Positions 1-11,631 of a stretch of 64,000 bases of DNA are shown here, one piece after another. Position numbers and translations under genes: made by a program. The notes under the pieces are model-generated. The model was given only the letters and a program-made list of their open reading frames with translations, was not told the DNA's origin and ran no database searches. Location of the stretch: the NCBI GenBank assembly GCA_002573585.1, contig PDNB01000111.1:1-64000 (forward strand). Direction: 5' to 3'. Origin of the DNA: Helicocarpus griseus UAMH5409 (lineage: Eukaryota > Ascomycota > Eurotiomycetes > Onygenales > Ajellomycetaceae). Within the stretch, counting starts at the first letter, position 1. Each line of letters begins with the position of its first letter.

Positions 1-35
<35 letters not shown>
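1..35. repeat. Poly-T run
   Basis: The window opens with 35 consecutive T followed by pyrimidine-rich sequence. It may be a genomic homopolymer or an assembly edge; the sequence alone cannot tell. Confidence 0.8.
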
Positions 36-946
36 CTTCCTCCCATCTGTTCCCCTTTTGTCCCCTAATTTTTACTTTCTTTACGAACCATATCTTTCTA
101 CTATCTCCTCACGTCAGCTATCACGAACCATGAAAGCTACTTATAGCCATAGTCGTAGTCTTGTCTACCAGAAACTAGTCTCACACTTTATCGACCTTTT
201 TATTCCTTACTTGCGTACTATATGTTGAGATCTGCGTCCCTTCCGTTCTTACGATATATGAAGACTCAACCTTTCTTTCACATTGGAAATGATATTTGTT
301 TCTGTCGTGACCTTCGCTTTAACCAAAATCAAGCGGTGTCGGCAGAGGGGTTCCGTTCACCACCTATACACATTACACATATACCAATGTTTACGCGGAA
401 ACAAAAATTGGTTATTGGAAGGTGGATGAATGCCTATGGGAAGCGTAAACGGGTTGTGCCTATTGTCGAGTGGTTTCCGAAAAGCAGGATCCGGTTATTG
501 GATGCGGATTAGAAAGCCAAACGGTTCAAGCCACCGCTTATATTCAAACACAAACCCAGAAATACAGCTGGCATGCATGCTTCCCTTCCGTACGTTAGAA
601 ATAAAGGCAGTTCAGAGAAATGACATAAATACAATGTGACATGGGCCGAGCAAAGAAATAAAAAAGTTGAATAATTAACCACTTTGTAACGAAAATAAAC
701 CTTTAAAAAAATAAATAATTCTGACAATGGATATATGCGCCAAAGCCAAGCACCAGTCCAAGCCGAAAAATGGTAGAGAAAGCCAGAGAAAACGAAAAAA
801 AGCGATACAGGCTCAGCTTATTTAAAGAGAGGAAAACAATATTGCGTGGCTTTTGTTCTTAAGCAGTCTGTCCCTGACTACATTGAAAATTCCCCAATTT
901 TGTTCTTGCTAACAGATTTCATATCAATAGTTAGATCGAAGAACCA
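36..946. other. Intergenic, 3' flank of cwc22
   Basis: No coding region is recognised. The open frames are short, overlap on both strands and have no family resemblance. The right part (about 640-900) is AT-rich and lies downstream of the cwc22 stop, so it probably holds its 3' UTR and polyadenylation region. Confidence 0.5.
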
Positions 947-3709
947 TTACAGAAAATCAGCCGCCCTCGCGCGCCCACTTGGTGGTACACGAACAGGGGA
1001 CCGCGATCGAGACAACGACCGCGAATAGGAACGTCTTCGCCCGCCACCACCCCGCTGCGGGCGACCGCGCCTTGGAGGAGTCGGGGAGCGACGACGACGG
1101 GGTGGAGAGCGGGAACGAGATGCAGGAGAAGAGCTGTATCTGCGCCTATACCGTGGAGATGGGGAAGGGGAGCGGGACGGCGAGATGGATGGATGTCTAA
1201 CCTTGCTGCGGCCCCTGTGGGTCCTGTTGCGGGGTGGAGGGGTGATGGATCGAGAGGGCGAGCGTCTTCTATCTCTAACTTGCTTACGGGGCGGGGGAGA
1301 GGGTGAGCGTGATGGGGATGGGGAATATCGTCGCGTTCCTCTGCTTGTGCGAGGTGGAGGAGGGGGCGAGCGCGAATATGATGAGCGTGAGTAGCTTCTT
1401 GGTCGATGGCTGGTGCCGTTGGTAGGTCGGCGACGGGGAGGGGTGAGGGAGCGAGATGGGGAGCGTCTGGCGCCTCGCTTACTAGCGGGACCCCTACCTC
1501 GAGAATCTGGCCGTCTGGGCGAGAGAGATCGACGGCGGACAGGAGAATAGGATACGGAACGAGAGCTACGGCCTGCAGCGGACGGAGATCTAGAGTAGGA
1601 GGGTTGTCTGCCCCGACGTCTGGGAGGAGGAGATCGAGAGCGGGATGGTGTATAGCTCCTGCTCCTGCTTAGGCTCGCGGAAAGAGACCTGGATGATGGA
1701 GAGCGAGAGTACGACGTTGGCCTTCTTCGACCACGAGAAGGGGAACGAGATCGGGAATAAGAACGCGATCTCGAAGAACCTGTGTAGGAGGAGTAGCTTG
1801 AATACGAGCTGACTGATTCCGCGTCGGACTCTGGTTCTCGCGCCGCAGGCAAGGCGGGTATGGTAGGCTTTGGTGCGTTTTTAAGGAATTCGCGCATTCC
1901 TTCTGTGAGAACACCCATACCGATACTTGTAAAGTAATTGATAGAAAAACGAGTGTTCCTGGGATTATCAGTCGGAAATAAGCCTTCAAAGCTTGGCTGC
2001 AGTATCTCATCCTTGAAGATCTCCTGCAACTTCTTCATTCCAAGGACTTCGGCAAATTCTTGGAAAAGAATCTTAACGAAAATACGGCTGCTAGACGTGG
2101 TCTCATCTTCATTAAGGTGAATTATAGACAACGCATGCCAGCCTATCGCATCCGAACTGAACATGTGTCCAAAGAATCGTGCAATATTCCGAAGGCGGTT
2201 CGTTTCGTAGCGATGGATAGTGTCATAGTACTTGACAAAGGCCGCTTCGAATAGATCTGCCCAAAGACGATTGATTTTGGCAAACCGCTCCCCGATCAAG
2301 CCATAGAATTTAGAATAGGTGCGTTCCTGGGAGCAACATTCAATGATCATTGAGGGCAACTCCGATTCCTGCCCCGGCGGCAAGGAGATCTTCATGAGTT
2401 TGTGACAGCATTCTTCGAAATCGATACTCGACATGATGGTCAAGTAGATCATTCTTCGCAGATTAACAAGATCCGTATTGGTCTGGTCCTTGATATCCAT
2501 TTGTTGGTCTTTCTCGTCTTCCTCATCTTCATCAGAACTTTCGTCTGTTTCATCCTCCTCGTCTTCTTCATCGCTCCCTTCGCCCAAAATCTCAGCTTTT
2601 AGCTTTTTATACGCATCCTCGTGTTCCTCCCACTGAGCGTCGTACTTGAAAATATTGAGGCCGTCTTGGACATCAATTTCATCGTCGAGACTCACGCGAT
2701 GCGTAATCTGATCCTCTTCCTCCACGAGGTCAAGCTCTTCCTTGATTGCGGGATTGTCCTTGTAGTGATCCTTGCGAACCTGAAACAGCACCTCAATCAT
2801 ATATTGAACACGCTTATCAATATCCGCCTCGTGAAGGATATTCCTGAATTGATCAAACACCGCTAGCGCGATTGGGCCACCCATTTCCTCCAAGTACTGC
2901 CCGACCTCCCTTGTAAGACCGACAGCGATTTCGACACTGTCATCCGTAGGTTTGTGTAGCAAAAGAAGGAGAATCTGAGCCGCCACCATCTCATGCGCAA
3001 CTTGTTGGTTACATAGGTGGGCGATAAAAGTAGTTGAGGAAATGCAGACAGCCTTATCGTTACGCTTGAAAGCCTTGCGGAACTGCACGATCAATCGATT
3101 CAGCAAAAGTTCGCCGACTTGCGGAAGTTTCGTATTGACGATGGCAGCCATCGCAGCATATATCGGTGTGAAGGGCAAACTAGCGGCCTGAGCTTTCATA
3201 ATACTCCGACAGAACAAACCCCTCCCCCGAACAAGGTTTTCGCCAAAGAGTTCGGGGACAATATACTTGATATTCGAGACGTTAACTTTGTTGATTAGAC
3301 CGTTAATCGACTTCTTCAGGGCCTCCCATGCCATGCGCTGGTATTCCTTGCTAGTCTTGTCTGTGATCTGAGCTTGCAAAGCTCTGAGTTTCGCTGGAGG
3401 AATATATGTTCCGCCAGAGCGCATGTTCAACAGCTTCTCATACTCGGTCTTCGCAGCTGCTTGCTTTTCTTCTTCAGTCAGAGGCTTCGCGGGAGCTTCT
3501 CGTTTTCGAAGTCGCTCTGCCAGGTGCTGCTCCCGCAGGTCAGGTCCATCTCGAGCAGCGCCATTTGGAGGAGACCGTCGTCGGTCAGGTGAAGGGGAGC
3601 GGGAGGGTGGTGACCGCTTTCGAGTTCCTGAAGGCTGGGGAGAATAGGACGTGCCTGGTGGAGGAGTTGGCAGGCGGACTGCTGACTGCAGCATCACTGG
3701 ATCTTCCAT
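947..3709 (-). CDS. cwc22: Pre-mRNA-splicing factor Cwc22
   Basis: A single uninterrupted frame of 920 residues. Cwc22 is a spliceosome component that binds the DEAD-box protein eIF4AIII/Fal1-like and is needed for the first catalytic step. Visible architecture: a basic, Ser/Pro-rich N-terminus (1-60), a MIF4G-type helical domain (about 130-315), an acidic linker rich in Glu/Asp/Ser (about 375-402), and an MA3 domain (about 412-530). From about residue 630 to the end runs an RS/SP-dipeptide tail of roughly 290 residues. The MIF4G plus MA3 order is diagnostic of this family. The start is the first ATG of the frame and fits the N-terminal extension seen in fungal members. It is divergent from dpm2, with about 376 bp between the two ATGs. 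The tail is far longer than in yeast Cwc22, which lacks an RS domain, and it throws long antisense open frames that I do not treat as genes. Confidence 0.95.
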   Translation of the reverse strand: MEDPVMLQSAVRLPTPPPGTSYSPQPSGTRKRSPPSRSPSPDRRRSPPNGAARDGPDLREQHLAERLRKREAPAKPLTEEEKQAAAKTEYEKLLNMRSGGTYIPPAKLRALQAQITDKTSKEYQRMAWEALKKSINGLINKVNVSNIKYIVPELFGENLVRGRGLFCRSIMKAQAASLPFTPIYAAMAAIVNTKLPQVGELLLNRLIVQFRKAFKRNDKAVCISSTTFIAHLCNQQVAHEMVAAQILLLLLHKPTDDSVEIAVGLTREVGQYLEEMGGPIALAVFDQFRNILHEADIDKRVQYMIEVLFQVRKDHYKDNPAIKEELDLVEEEDQITHRVSLDDEIDVQDGLNIFKYDAQWEEHEDAYKKLKAEILGEGSDEEDEEDETDESSDEDEEDEKDQQMDIKDQTNTDLVNLRRMIYLTIMSSIDFEECCHKLMKISLPPGQESELPSMIIECCSQERTYSKFYGLIGERFAKINRLWADLFEAAFVKYYDTIHRYETNRLRNIARFFGHMFSSDAIGWHALSIIHLNEDETTSSSRIFVKILFQEFAEVLGMKKLQEIFKDEILQPSFEGLFPTDNPRNTRFSINYFTSIGMGVLTEGMREFLKNAPKPTIPALPAAREPESDAESVSSYSSYSSYTGSSRSRSYSRSRSPSRGRRRPTSYSRSPSSRSLSASLSRSRSYTPSRSRSPPPRRRGRQPSYSRSPSAAGRSSRSVSYSPVRRRSLSPRRPDSRGRGPASKRGARRSPSRSLTPPRRRPTNGTSHRPRSYSRSSYSRSPPPPPRTSRGTRRYSPSPSRSPSPPPRKQVRDRRRSPSRSITPPPRNRTHRGRSKVRHPSISPSRSPSPSPRYRRRYSSSPASRSRSPPRRRRSPTPPRRGRPQRGGGGRRRSYSRSLSRSRSPVRVPPSGRARAADFL

Positions 3710-4085
3710 TTTGAAGTGATATGTGATGCGCTCGCGGAAATAATCAAGTCATGATCAGATATGACTATTGCACGGGGTGGCTGAGAGCGATGTTTGCTCG
3801 CCGTGTTCTTGGTTGATGGAGTCGTTCAACTGACAAAAGATGATGCTGCTGGCTTGCCGAAAGGGTTTTAGCGCGACGGACTGTCACGTGATATCGAATT
3901 ATTCCAGCTGGCGTTTGACTTGCCGCGACTTCTTGACGATAAGGAAGAGAAGGAGACGGGGAGAATTGATCAGCTAATCCCCAATTGTCAAGACGGATCT
4001 TTTGCTGAAATTTTGCAAGAAACCAATTTGACGCCTTTCCACACTTGACCTCCAAAACGAGCGTTGAAATACATTCCCCATAGCT
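3710..4085. promoter_or_regulatory. Divergent promoter region cwc22/dpm2
   Basis: 376 bp separate the ATG of cwc22 (minus) from the ATG of dpm2 (plus), so both 5' UTRs and promoters must lie here. I see no clear TATA box, as is common for housekeeping genes. Confidence 0.6.
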
Positions 4086-4536
4086 ATGGTATGAATATCC
4101 CCGTACTTGGCATCTTATATCTATCCCTTGAAAGCGCGACTTTTTGATTTCATGAGTCCCGCTAATGTTTTACACCAGTTTGGGCGCCTTATCGGATTAG
4201 CCATGCTCTTAGTGGCGACCGCTGTCTATCTATACTACACGACATGGACTCTACTTATGGTATGAAGTGGTCCCTTCACAAGTTAGGGGGTAGAATAACG
4301 AGGGCGCGAACGAGTCGCAAAACGCTAACAGGTATCACACGGTTAACTAGCCCTTTGTCGATGACGGACACCCACTGCACGACCTCTTCCCACCTCGAGT
4401 CTGGGCTATCCGCATCCCCGTTATCCTGACATTACTTGGTTCTGCCGTCGTTGGCTCATTCCTCGGTGTCGTGATGATTCGGAGTAATCGGAAAAAGGCT
4501 GCCAAAGCGAAGGCGGCCGCTAAGAAGAAAGCGTGA
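4086..4536 (+). CDS. dpm2: Dolichol-phosphate mannosyltransferase regulatory subunit DPM2
   Basis: Three exons: 4086-4088, 4179-4259 and 4351-4536, giving 89 residues. DPM2 is a small ER membrane protein that stabilises dolichol-phosphate-mannose synthase, which supplies mannose for N-glycans, O-mannosylation and GPI anchors. Two membrane segments are visible (about residues 6-26 and 48-70) joined by a short loop containing PFVDDGHP and FPPRVWAIRIP, followed by a basic tail of alternating Lys and Ala. Size and layout match the family. The first exon is the start codon alone: ATG is followed at once by a GTATGA donor, and the next exon begins in phase 0 with Phe-Gly-Arg-Leu. Exon 2 ends at the Met before the loop, and a second acceptor AG about 20 bp upstream is not used in this model. 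The splice model is inferred from frame and similarity, and the family call is firm. Confidence 0.88.
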
Positions 4537-6681
4537 GGGAAAGAAAGAGGAACGATCTATTTTTATTCGATCCTAGGCGGAGTCATGATTTTTGGCGACA
4601 GGATGAAATGGAGCATGGAGTCAGGCCCAATATCCTGCTGAGCGGATGGCTGGCATCATGCTGAAGGGCACAACCTCCCCCCGGCTGTTTATACCTTATA
4701 CCTTAGTAATGTGATTTGTGGATGTTTTGCATGCAGCTTTCATTCGGGTGTGTCATTGCGCCATTATTCCTCGGCGCTTGGGGTTCGATTATCATGCTCA
4801 GGGGCGTTCGTCACGAAACTCCTTGCCGTGAAAACACTGAACTTTGTTTATTGATCGACGATGGTGAGTTTTACACATCCCCTCGTGCTGCGGATACCGC
4901 ACTATTGCGAACCGGGGAGCTAGGCGCTGATATGATACTGAGGACACAGACTCTACATATTTCGCTACCCCTCTGTTTTATATTTGGGGGTATATTACCC
5001 AATCATTTATCGCGACTTCAGGTCACTCATCCCGTGATACTGCTAGTGTTTTCACGCATTATCATGCCTTGGGTACATCGGATAGTACCAACACCCGTGA
5101 TTGAGGCATCCGTTCTAGTCACATGACAGTCCTTGCAAAGGGTTAGCAGCGACTCCCGGACAGTCTCTGGAAGTCAACATTGCCTGTAAAGACTATATAT
5201 TGAGTGGTTCTTGCATATAGGTATTCCTGCAAAGTTCATGCGGGATACATAATGCTTTGGGCTGTATGTCACGAGCATAACCGTTATCGAGGGTACCTAG
5301 GTACTTGATGAGTTAAAGGAAAGCCAATCTATGTTTCCTGTTTCAGAAAAGCGATGGTTCAACGTTGGAAGGAATGTAGGAAGTATGCACGCTCTATATC
5401 ATGTTCCCGGGGCATTGGAGGAAACTCATTCCAGCGTTATAAGGCTGCATGCAGTACTTAACACGAACAAGCATAAATGAAAGCCTCAACCTTACAAGCA
5501 ATAGTAACTCCCCTTCCAGCCAAGCTGATAGATATATGATTGTATTGACTGCTGCTTTTCTCGTGTTCCATCCGCATCTTCCATGCTTCCTCTCTGAGTG
5601 AGGTATACTTGTTCCAAAGCACATCCTCAATCAGTTCATTTTACTGAGCCTGTCTTTCCTCACAAGAACTTTTGAGGTGCACTAGTATCTAGGTAGTTAG
5701 TAACTAGAGGATTGTTGTTATTCACAATGATTCTTTGTATTCAGGAGACAATGAGGAAGGGCGTTCCCGTGTTCCACGGCTGGTGCCGGGACCTGATAAC
5801 GTAACGCGCGTGGCCCGTCATGTGGTGCCTGACATGTTTGTCACCGTTTGCGCTGTTTGCAGAGTTTGTATTGATTGCGGCGTTTGCACCCTGCAGGCCC
5901 CTCCCCCGATCGGGACTAGCCTGCTTACCTCAGCGGGATCAGCCCATGACGCAGGGGCATGCGGCCAATCACGGGCGGCGTCCTGGGCCCGGGCGGCTGG
6001 CTGTGTCATCCACCGCCCGCCATCCCATCCCAATGATCCCATTGCCCCTCTTGTGATTCTTATCTATCTATCATCTATCATCTACTACATTCCTCCTCCC
6101 GCCCACGTTCTGTTCTGGAGCTTGTCTCAACATCTGCTTCTGTTATACCACTGCTACTCTGTTCTCAACCTCTGGAATCATCCAGCTACTATTGTCCTGC
6201 AGCCTGAACACCCTCCAGTGCTCGCTCTAGATTCATTCCTGCTGGCTGGTAGAACCGGCCGGCTTGTCCTGGAAGCTGTTCCGGCTGCCTCCATTCCTCC
6301 TCTCTGTACTATTGATACGGCTTCTCTTACCTACCTAAATTTCACTCATATCACCACCTCACCACTCCTTTATTTAACACTATTCTACTATCATCTTCTG
6401 TGATATCTGGCATATCCGTCCATTGCTGCTGCTGCTGCTGCTTAAATAGTTCATCTCTCTCCTTCATAACCATCTCCTATTTACTGCTTCCTTCCGCCGC
6501 CTTGGTTGACCGTTGACGTTCTTCCTGGGCGCTCTAATAAACAATAATACTGAAGAGCTTGAGGATTATAGAGTTGGACTCTCTCTGACGACATCCTTCA
6601 AATACTGTCGCGCACTTTTGTACTCGTTCAACGGCCCTTTGGTGACCATCCGTCAGCTCCCGGATCTGTACCGCTATTTGG
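4537..6681. other. Intergenic region and long leader of the BCAS3-like gene
   Basis: About 2.1 kb without a recognised gene. Two open frames (4716-5126 and 5735-6403) have no family resemblance and low-complexity pyrimidine-rich stretches. A 12-bp palindrome GTACCTAGGTAC lies at 5293-5304. From about 6040 to 6660 the plus strand is strongly C/T-rich, as in fungal promoters and 5' leaders, and includes a (GCT)6 tract at 6425-6442. Confidence 0.5.
6425..6442 (+). repeat. (GCT)6 microsatellite in probable 5' leader
   Basis: Six perfect GCT units about 240 bp upstream of the BCAS3-like start codon, inside a pyrimidine-rich tract. It is probably transcribed as 5' UTR. Confidence 0.8.
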
Positions 6682-9600
6682 ATGCCCCCAGCATCTAACC
6701 AGTCCCGCCGGCAAAGTCGGTCTCCAGCCGCACAGTCTCCTCTATCCCAGCAGCTGCGAGCACCACAAGAACAAGGTCTGAGTCGTCAAGCTAAAAGAAG
6801 GGCAAAGAATGCTGCTGGGCGAGAGGATGCGGCTGTCAAAGCCGAAGCGAAGGCGGACCCTGCTGACATGTACGTATCTAGACTTTTAATATACTCTTTC
6901 TCTTGGTTTATTTTAGTCCCGTAATTATGCGTATATAAATATCTAATGATTTTTTTATACAGAACTAGCTTATCCCCCTACACGGAACCCCAAGATGCGC
7001 CTAATGAGTTTCAGATCGCCATGCGACAACAACCAACTCAAGTTGTTTCACCCATATTGGATGGCCTAAACGCACTTGGTGGCCCTAATGATACTGCACA
7101 TCGCACTGATTCTTGGGCCAAGTCGATACCGTTTGGGAAAAGCCCACCCAATGACCTAATAGACGGGCTGAGTATTAGCGAATCTCCCCCAAATCCTGGT
7201 ACTCTTGGGGAAAGGGGTGGTTTCAGCAATAGTCCTTCGCCAGCATCGCCATCAATTGGGAAGCCTCGACCTTTGAGTTATGGAAACGGATATCCCAATT
7301 ATACGCCCTCGAGATACCAGTCTGGGGACCGACAGCACCAGCGTTCTTCGAGTAATTATAACATGAACCAAATTCCGCTGCCTCATTTACCGCAGCCACA
7401 CTTCCATTCTCTACCGGACGTTGACATACCGCATTTTCCAAGCCCGAAAGCACGACCGTCAGTGGGAAACAGTTACACTTTCTGTGCCTTTGATACGAAT
7501 CTAACCCCATATTCAAAGTTAAACAAAATTGGGGGTAATGCCCTGTTAGTTGGCCATGACGGATGCTTAGAGGTGATTGGCATGTCGGGTGATAAGGCCA
7601 GACTAGTTGGGAAGCTAGATGGCCTGAATGGAAGAGTGCTTAACGCCAAAGTTTTAACTTGGTCATCCAGGGTTGATCCTTTTGCATCTTACCGCCCTTT
7701 AATTGCAATAACCATACATGGCCCTGCCATCCCAAGTGATGACGGCGCCGCTTCATCTTCTGCAGATTCAGATCATATTGAAATAGTACCTGCAGTGTCA
7801 AACCCTCACTCGAAGCGTGAAGAAGCCCTGCAAATGCAAACTCGAGTGCAAGTCTACTCCCTCAAGACGCAGGAGCTTATCACGACCTTATATTCAACGA
7901 AACCTGTCCCATGTTACGATCATTTTCCTGGTGCACCGGTGTCTGTCTCGCCCGTGGGCAATCTAAAGATACATGTCAGTGGAAACTTTGTGGTTATTGC
8001 CTCTGGGACTAGCGGCGAGGTTTTAATTTACAGTATCGTTCCCAATTCATCTCCGGGTGCTTTTCAATGTCTTGGAAAGACTTGGACTAGTATGCAATGG
8101 AGGGAGCGACGGTACTCTGAAACAACAAACTCGACAAATGACCATGATGATTTACAATCTGAAGCTGGTGGTACTTCCACAAGTTCCGAAACCCCGATCG
8201 TATCCCTTAGTGGTCGATGGTTAGCTGTCGTTCCCCCTTCTCACTCAAAACGCAATTCTCTTCATGGGAATATCCCTTCGCACCTGATTCAGAGAAAAAG
8301 CTACGGGTTGGACAGTCATCAGTCTCCGTCCCGTCCTTCTGTAACGTGTGGTGTTGACGATGGAGAAGGGGAAAGCCTGCTCAATAAATTTGCAAGGGGT
8401 GTCACACAGGAGTTAGTCAAAGGTGCCCGGTGGTTTGGGGGTCATAGTGCCTCCACTTGGAGTAGTTATTGGAACAAAGACGCCCAGCCGACTCAGACAA
8501 GCGCTCGGCGTCTGTCCGCTTTCGACCCACAACCAGTCCACAACTTACTTCCGCCAACTCACGCCCCTGACACTCAATCCGTATCAGCCGGGGAGCCGGA
8601 CCTTGTGTCAATCATAGATTTGAAGAAACTAGAGGAGTCCAGCGATACTAAGTCGTCCTTCCCTAGTCCAATTGCAAGCTTCCAGCTACCTTACGGATGC
8701 AGCTTCCTTTCATTCGCGCCCAACGGCCTCATGCTGTTAACCACGAGTAAAAAGGGCGATGTTCAACATATCTGGGATCTCATGCAGGTCAAGCACTGCA
8801 GGACTAAGCCATTCATATCGGACGACCCCACCTCAAGCGGAGTTCCTTCTAACCCTCCAGCGCTTCATGTCCGGCAAGTTGCCAGATTCTACCGGCTTAC
8901 CACGTCGAGCGTCATTGATGTCATTTGGACTGCCCCTACTGGAGAGCATTTGGCTATTATAACTAAGAAAGGCACTGCTCACGTTTATGACCTTCCACAC
9001 ACTGCCTTCCAATGGCCACCTCTACGCCGAGTTGCCGCCTCTAACAAAATCCAGAAGGACACATCTGCTGCCGAGGAGTACGAGGAGGCCGCTCCGAGTA
9101 ATCCATTTTCGGCGGCTATGAAGCTTGTCGGTGGAAAGACTCAACCTATTCTGGCTGCCGTAAGAGGTCGAGCACCAAGTGTAGGGGCAGCTTTCTCGGG
9201 AGGCGCAGGTGGTTTTGGACTGTCTGCTGCAACGGGAGTTCGTGGTGGCGGTAAGGCTGTCGCAGCAGGTTTAAGTAAGTCAATGGGCGCAGCAACGGGC
9301 ACCGTCAACACCCTTCGGCACGTCGGCGAAAACCGTCTGCACCTTCCTAAATTCTTTGAGGATCCCGCTCCTTCACGGGTTGCTTGGTTTGGAACGGAAG
9401 AAGAACCCATTCTAGGTGTCATTGATTGCGGTCATTTCAAAGCATACAAGGTCAGACGAAGTTCTTCAGCCCCGAAGAATAAGCGCCAACCCGTCATTGG
9501 AAGTAAGTTAGCGGAGATCCCGCTTCCACAAAATGCCCAAAAGGCCTGCGGTCTTGAACAGGCATTGGTTTTGAACCCCGAAACTCGTGTTCATGGATTT

Positions 9601-10068
9601 TGGTCGTTATCGTCACCTACAGTCGTGCGGCGATCGAGCGGAAAGCTTAAATCTCAACCTCTTTCTCAAGCTGAAATCGAGGCCAATGCGCCATACCAGC
9701 CATTCCATACTGACCGCAGAGTAAGCCTCAATGTTTACCCTGGCAGGCATGACGTGGAAGAAGACCAGCCTCAGCGATGGGCTTTTGGAAATAATATCCC
9801 CTCCATAAGACTAAACCTACGTCCCACCACATACAGTGATGACGAGGATGTAGAAAATGGGGCCGGGGAGAACCCCAATGCTGGTGGGATTGAGAATCTG
9901 ATTAGCTTGGGGAATGCCGGGGATAATGTTGAGCATGTAGTGATTACAGCTCGACGGAAGAAGCGCACAAAGACTTCCTCAGGCACAGTCAGAGGCACCG
10001 AAGTCGATGAAGATGGATTCTTCGAAGACGATTGCGACGTTTTGGATTTCGCACGAGATCGTGTATAA
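6682..10068 (+). CDS. BCAS3-like WD40 (PROPPIN-related) protein
   Basis: Two exons, 6682-6869 and 6963-10068, joined across a 93-nt intron to give about 1,097 residues. The N-terminus (1-150) is Ser/Pro/Gln-rich and looks disordered. WD-type beta-propeller repeats follow, clearest at about 640-670 (FAPNGLMLLTTSKKGDVQHI) and about 712-740 (VIWTAPTGEHLAIITKKGTA, then a FQWPPLRR motif). A C-terminal BCAS3-type region lies around 860-900. Animal BCAS3 and its relatives are lipid-binding propellers tied to autophagy and cytoskeleton; the role of the fungal protein is less defined, so function here is by family only. A Gly/Ala-rich stretch near 780-850 and an acidic C-terminus are also present. The start is the first ATG of exon 1, with no competing upstream ATG in frame. 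Confidence 0.85.
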
Positions 10069-11631
10069 AATCCATCTCGTCACTCTCTTTGTTCCTTGTT
10101 ACTTTCTTACCTTCTCTTTTCGTACACTACTTTATCTCTTATTATTTGACACATATCAGCCAAATGTGGATTTTTCGACCCTTGCTATGTATTGTCTGCC
10201 TGGCGACTGGTTTTTTATTTTCTTGCATTTGGGAAGGTTAGATTCGATCTGGTGTTACGGTCTTTCATATGTTGGTCCGGCGTTCTTGGGATGTCGCCCT
10301 TAGGGGCCTGCAAGATATGGCCTGGGAGATTCTTGTATTGCTTTTCACATCGTATCTATGATACGCGGTAGATTTCAGTTTGATAATTTTGGCGGTCCTT
10401 TTGAATAGCTAATTTGGATCACTTACTACTTTAACCCACAAGAACCATATTCACTTTGCCCCCTTGATGGCTCCTGGTCAGTGTGTTCTATTGTTTTGCT
10501 TATATGTTTGTTTGTGCGCGGGTCAGCTGTATAATCTGTTCTGTTTCATATGGTGGATTGGTGTTCAGAATTTATCGTCGGGCATACCATACCCCCTTGG
10601 CATTTGCTTGACATTCTCTCTCCCCGTTTCATATTGTGTTTGCATTGATATATGTCGCTTTACAGATTTTGAACAACCACCCCTCCCCTATTGTCAAGCG
10701 CCCAATTTTGCTTATTACTGGTGTCTTTCCATGGGATATCTACCTATACATTAGGATTAGACAGGATAATCAACCAACATATTGATACATATGCCAATCG
10801 TAGCTTTTTTTGCTGGAATGGGAAAGTGAGCATTTCAACATAGTTTGATGCTGTTCATGTAGCCATGCCTGTTAAGTAAACCGGTCGTCATTTCAACAGA
10901 CCATATATATGTACCTAGGTACTGTACTACGTAGACAGAGCTACTTTAACTCCCCTTTTCACGCCAGGTGGTACGCCGGAAATTTTTGAGACTTATCGCG
11001 GATATTGACTTGCTTATCCGGACATGTATTGAACGAATCATCCTTCCCTGCCTACCTAAGATAGGCATCCATCCCAGCACGAGAGTCCAATCTCCACGGA
11101 AATAACTGACCTGAGCTTAACTAAATGGTGGTAGTTATGAAGGTTTTGGATGAGGCTGAAATCTATAGGGGGATCATCTGAGCCGGGCCAGAGACGTTCC
11201 TCAGGAGGTTGTTTGGTCTCATAGGTAGGGACTCCGAGGATATTCGTAAAATGGGAATGACGAGTCTTCATAAGACGGGGCCATATCATCTACGCACCTG
11301 AGTTGACCTACCTGAATAGCCAAGGCTCTAGGGGCCTTGAGAATTGATCTTTGGCTCATCAGTGGCTCCGTTCCCAATAGAACCTACCCGTGTGCGGCCG
11401 ATAGGTCAGGTCCTGGATCGGTGTTGAAGATGGATATCTACACACATACATACCCCTATATCAAACAGTACCCCTCCGCGTATTCCCTAAGAAAAGGTAC
11501 AAGAAAGCAAGAAAAAAACAAAATCTACAAAACTCACATAGACCCCTCTCCTCGTACTACTAAAAAAACCAAAAGAAAAAAAAAAAAAAAAACAGCATCA
11601 ACCCGTTCAAACAACAGCAAAAAATCACGTA
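10069..11631. other. Intergenic region between convergent genes
   Basis: About 1.56 kb between the stop of the BCAS3-like gene (+) and the stop of the HD-domain gene (-). The first part is T/C-rich, consistent with a 3' UTR. A 12-bp palindrome GTACCTAGGTAC sits at 10911-10922, and an A-rich run lies at about 11563-11592. No gene is recognised. Confidence 0.5.

Noticed and set aside
979..1672. Plus-strand open frames of 70-90 codons antisense to the cwc22 3' end
   Set aside because: They mirror the repetitive RS-coding tract of cwc22 and have no family resemblance.
4716..5126. 136-codon plus-strand frame downstream of dpm2
   Set aside because: No family similarity, erratic composition and no supporting splice or promoter signal.
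5735..6403. 222-codon plus-strand frame
   Set aside because: Its product is dominated by pyrimidine-tract residues (Pro, Ser, Leu, Tyr) in what looks like a promoter and leader; no domain recognised.
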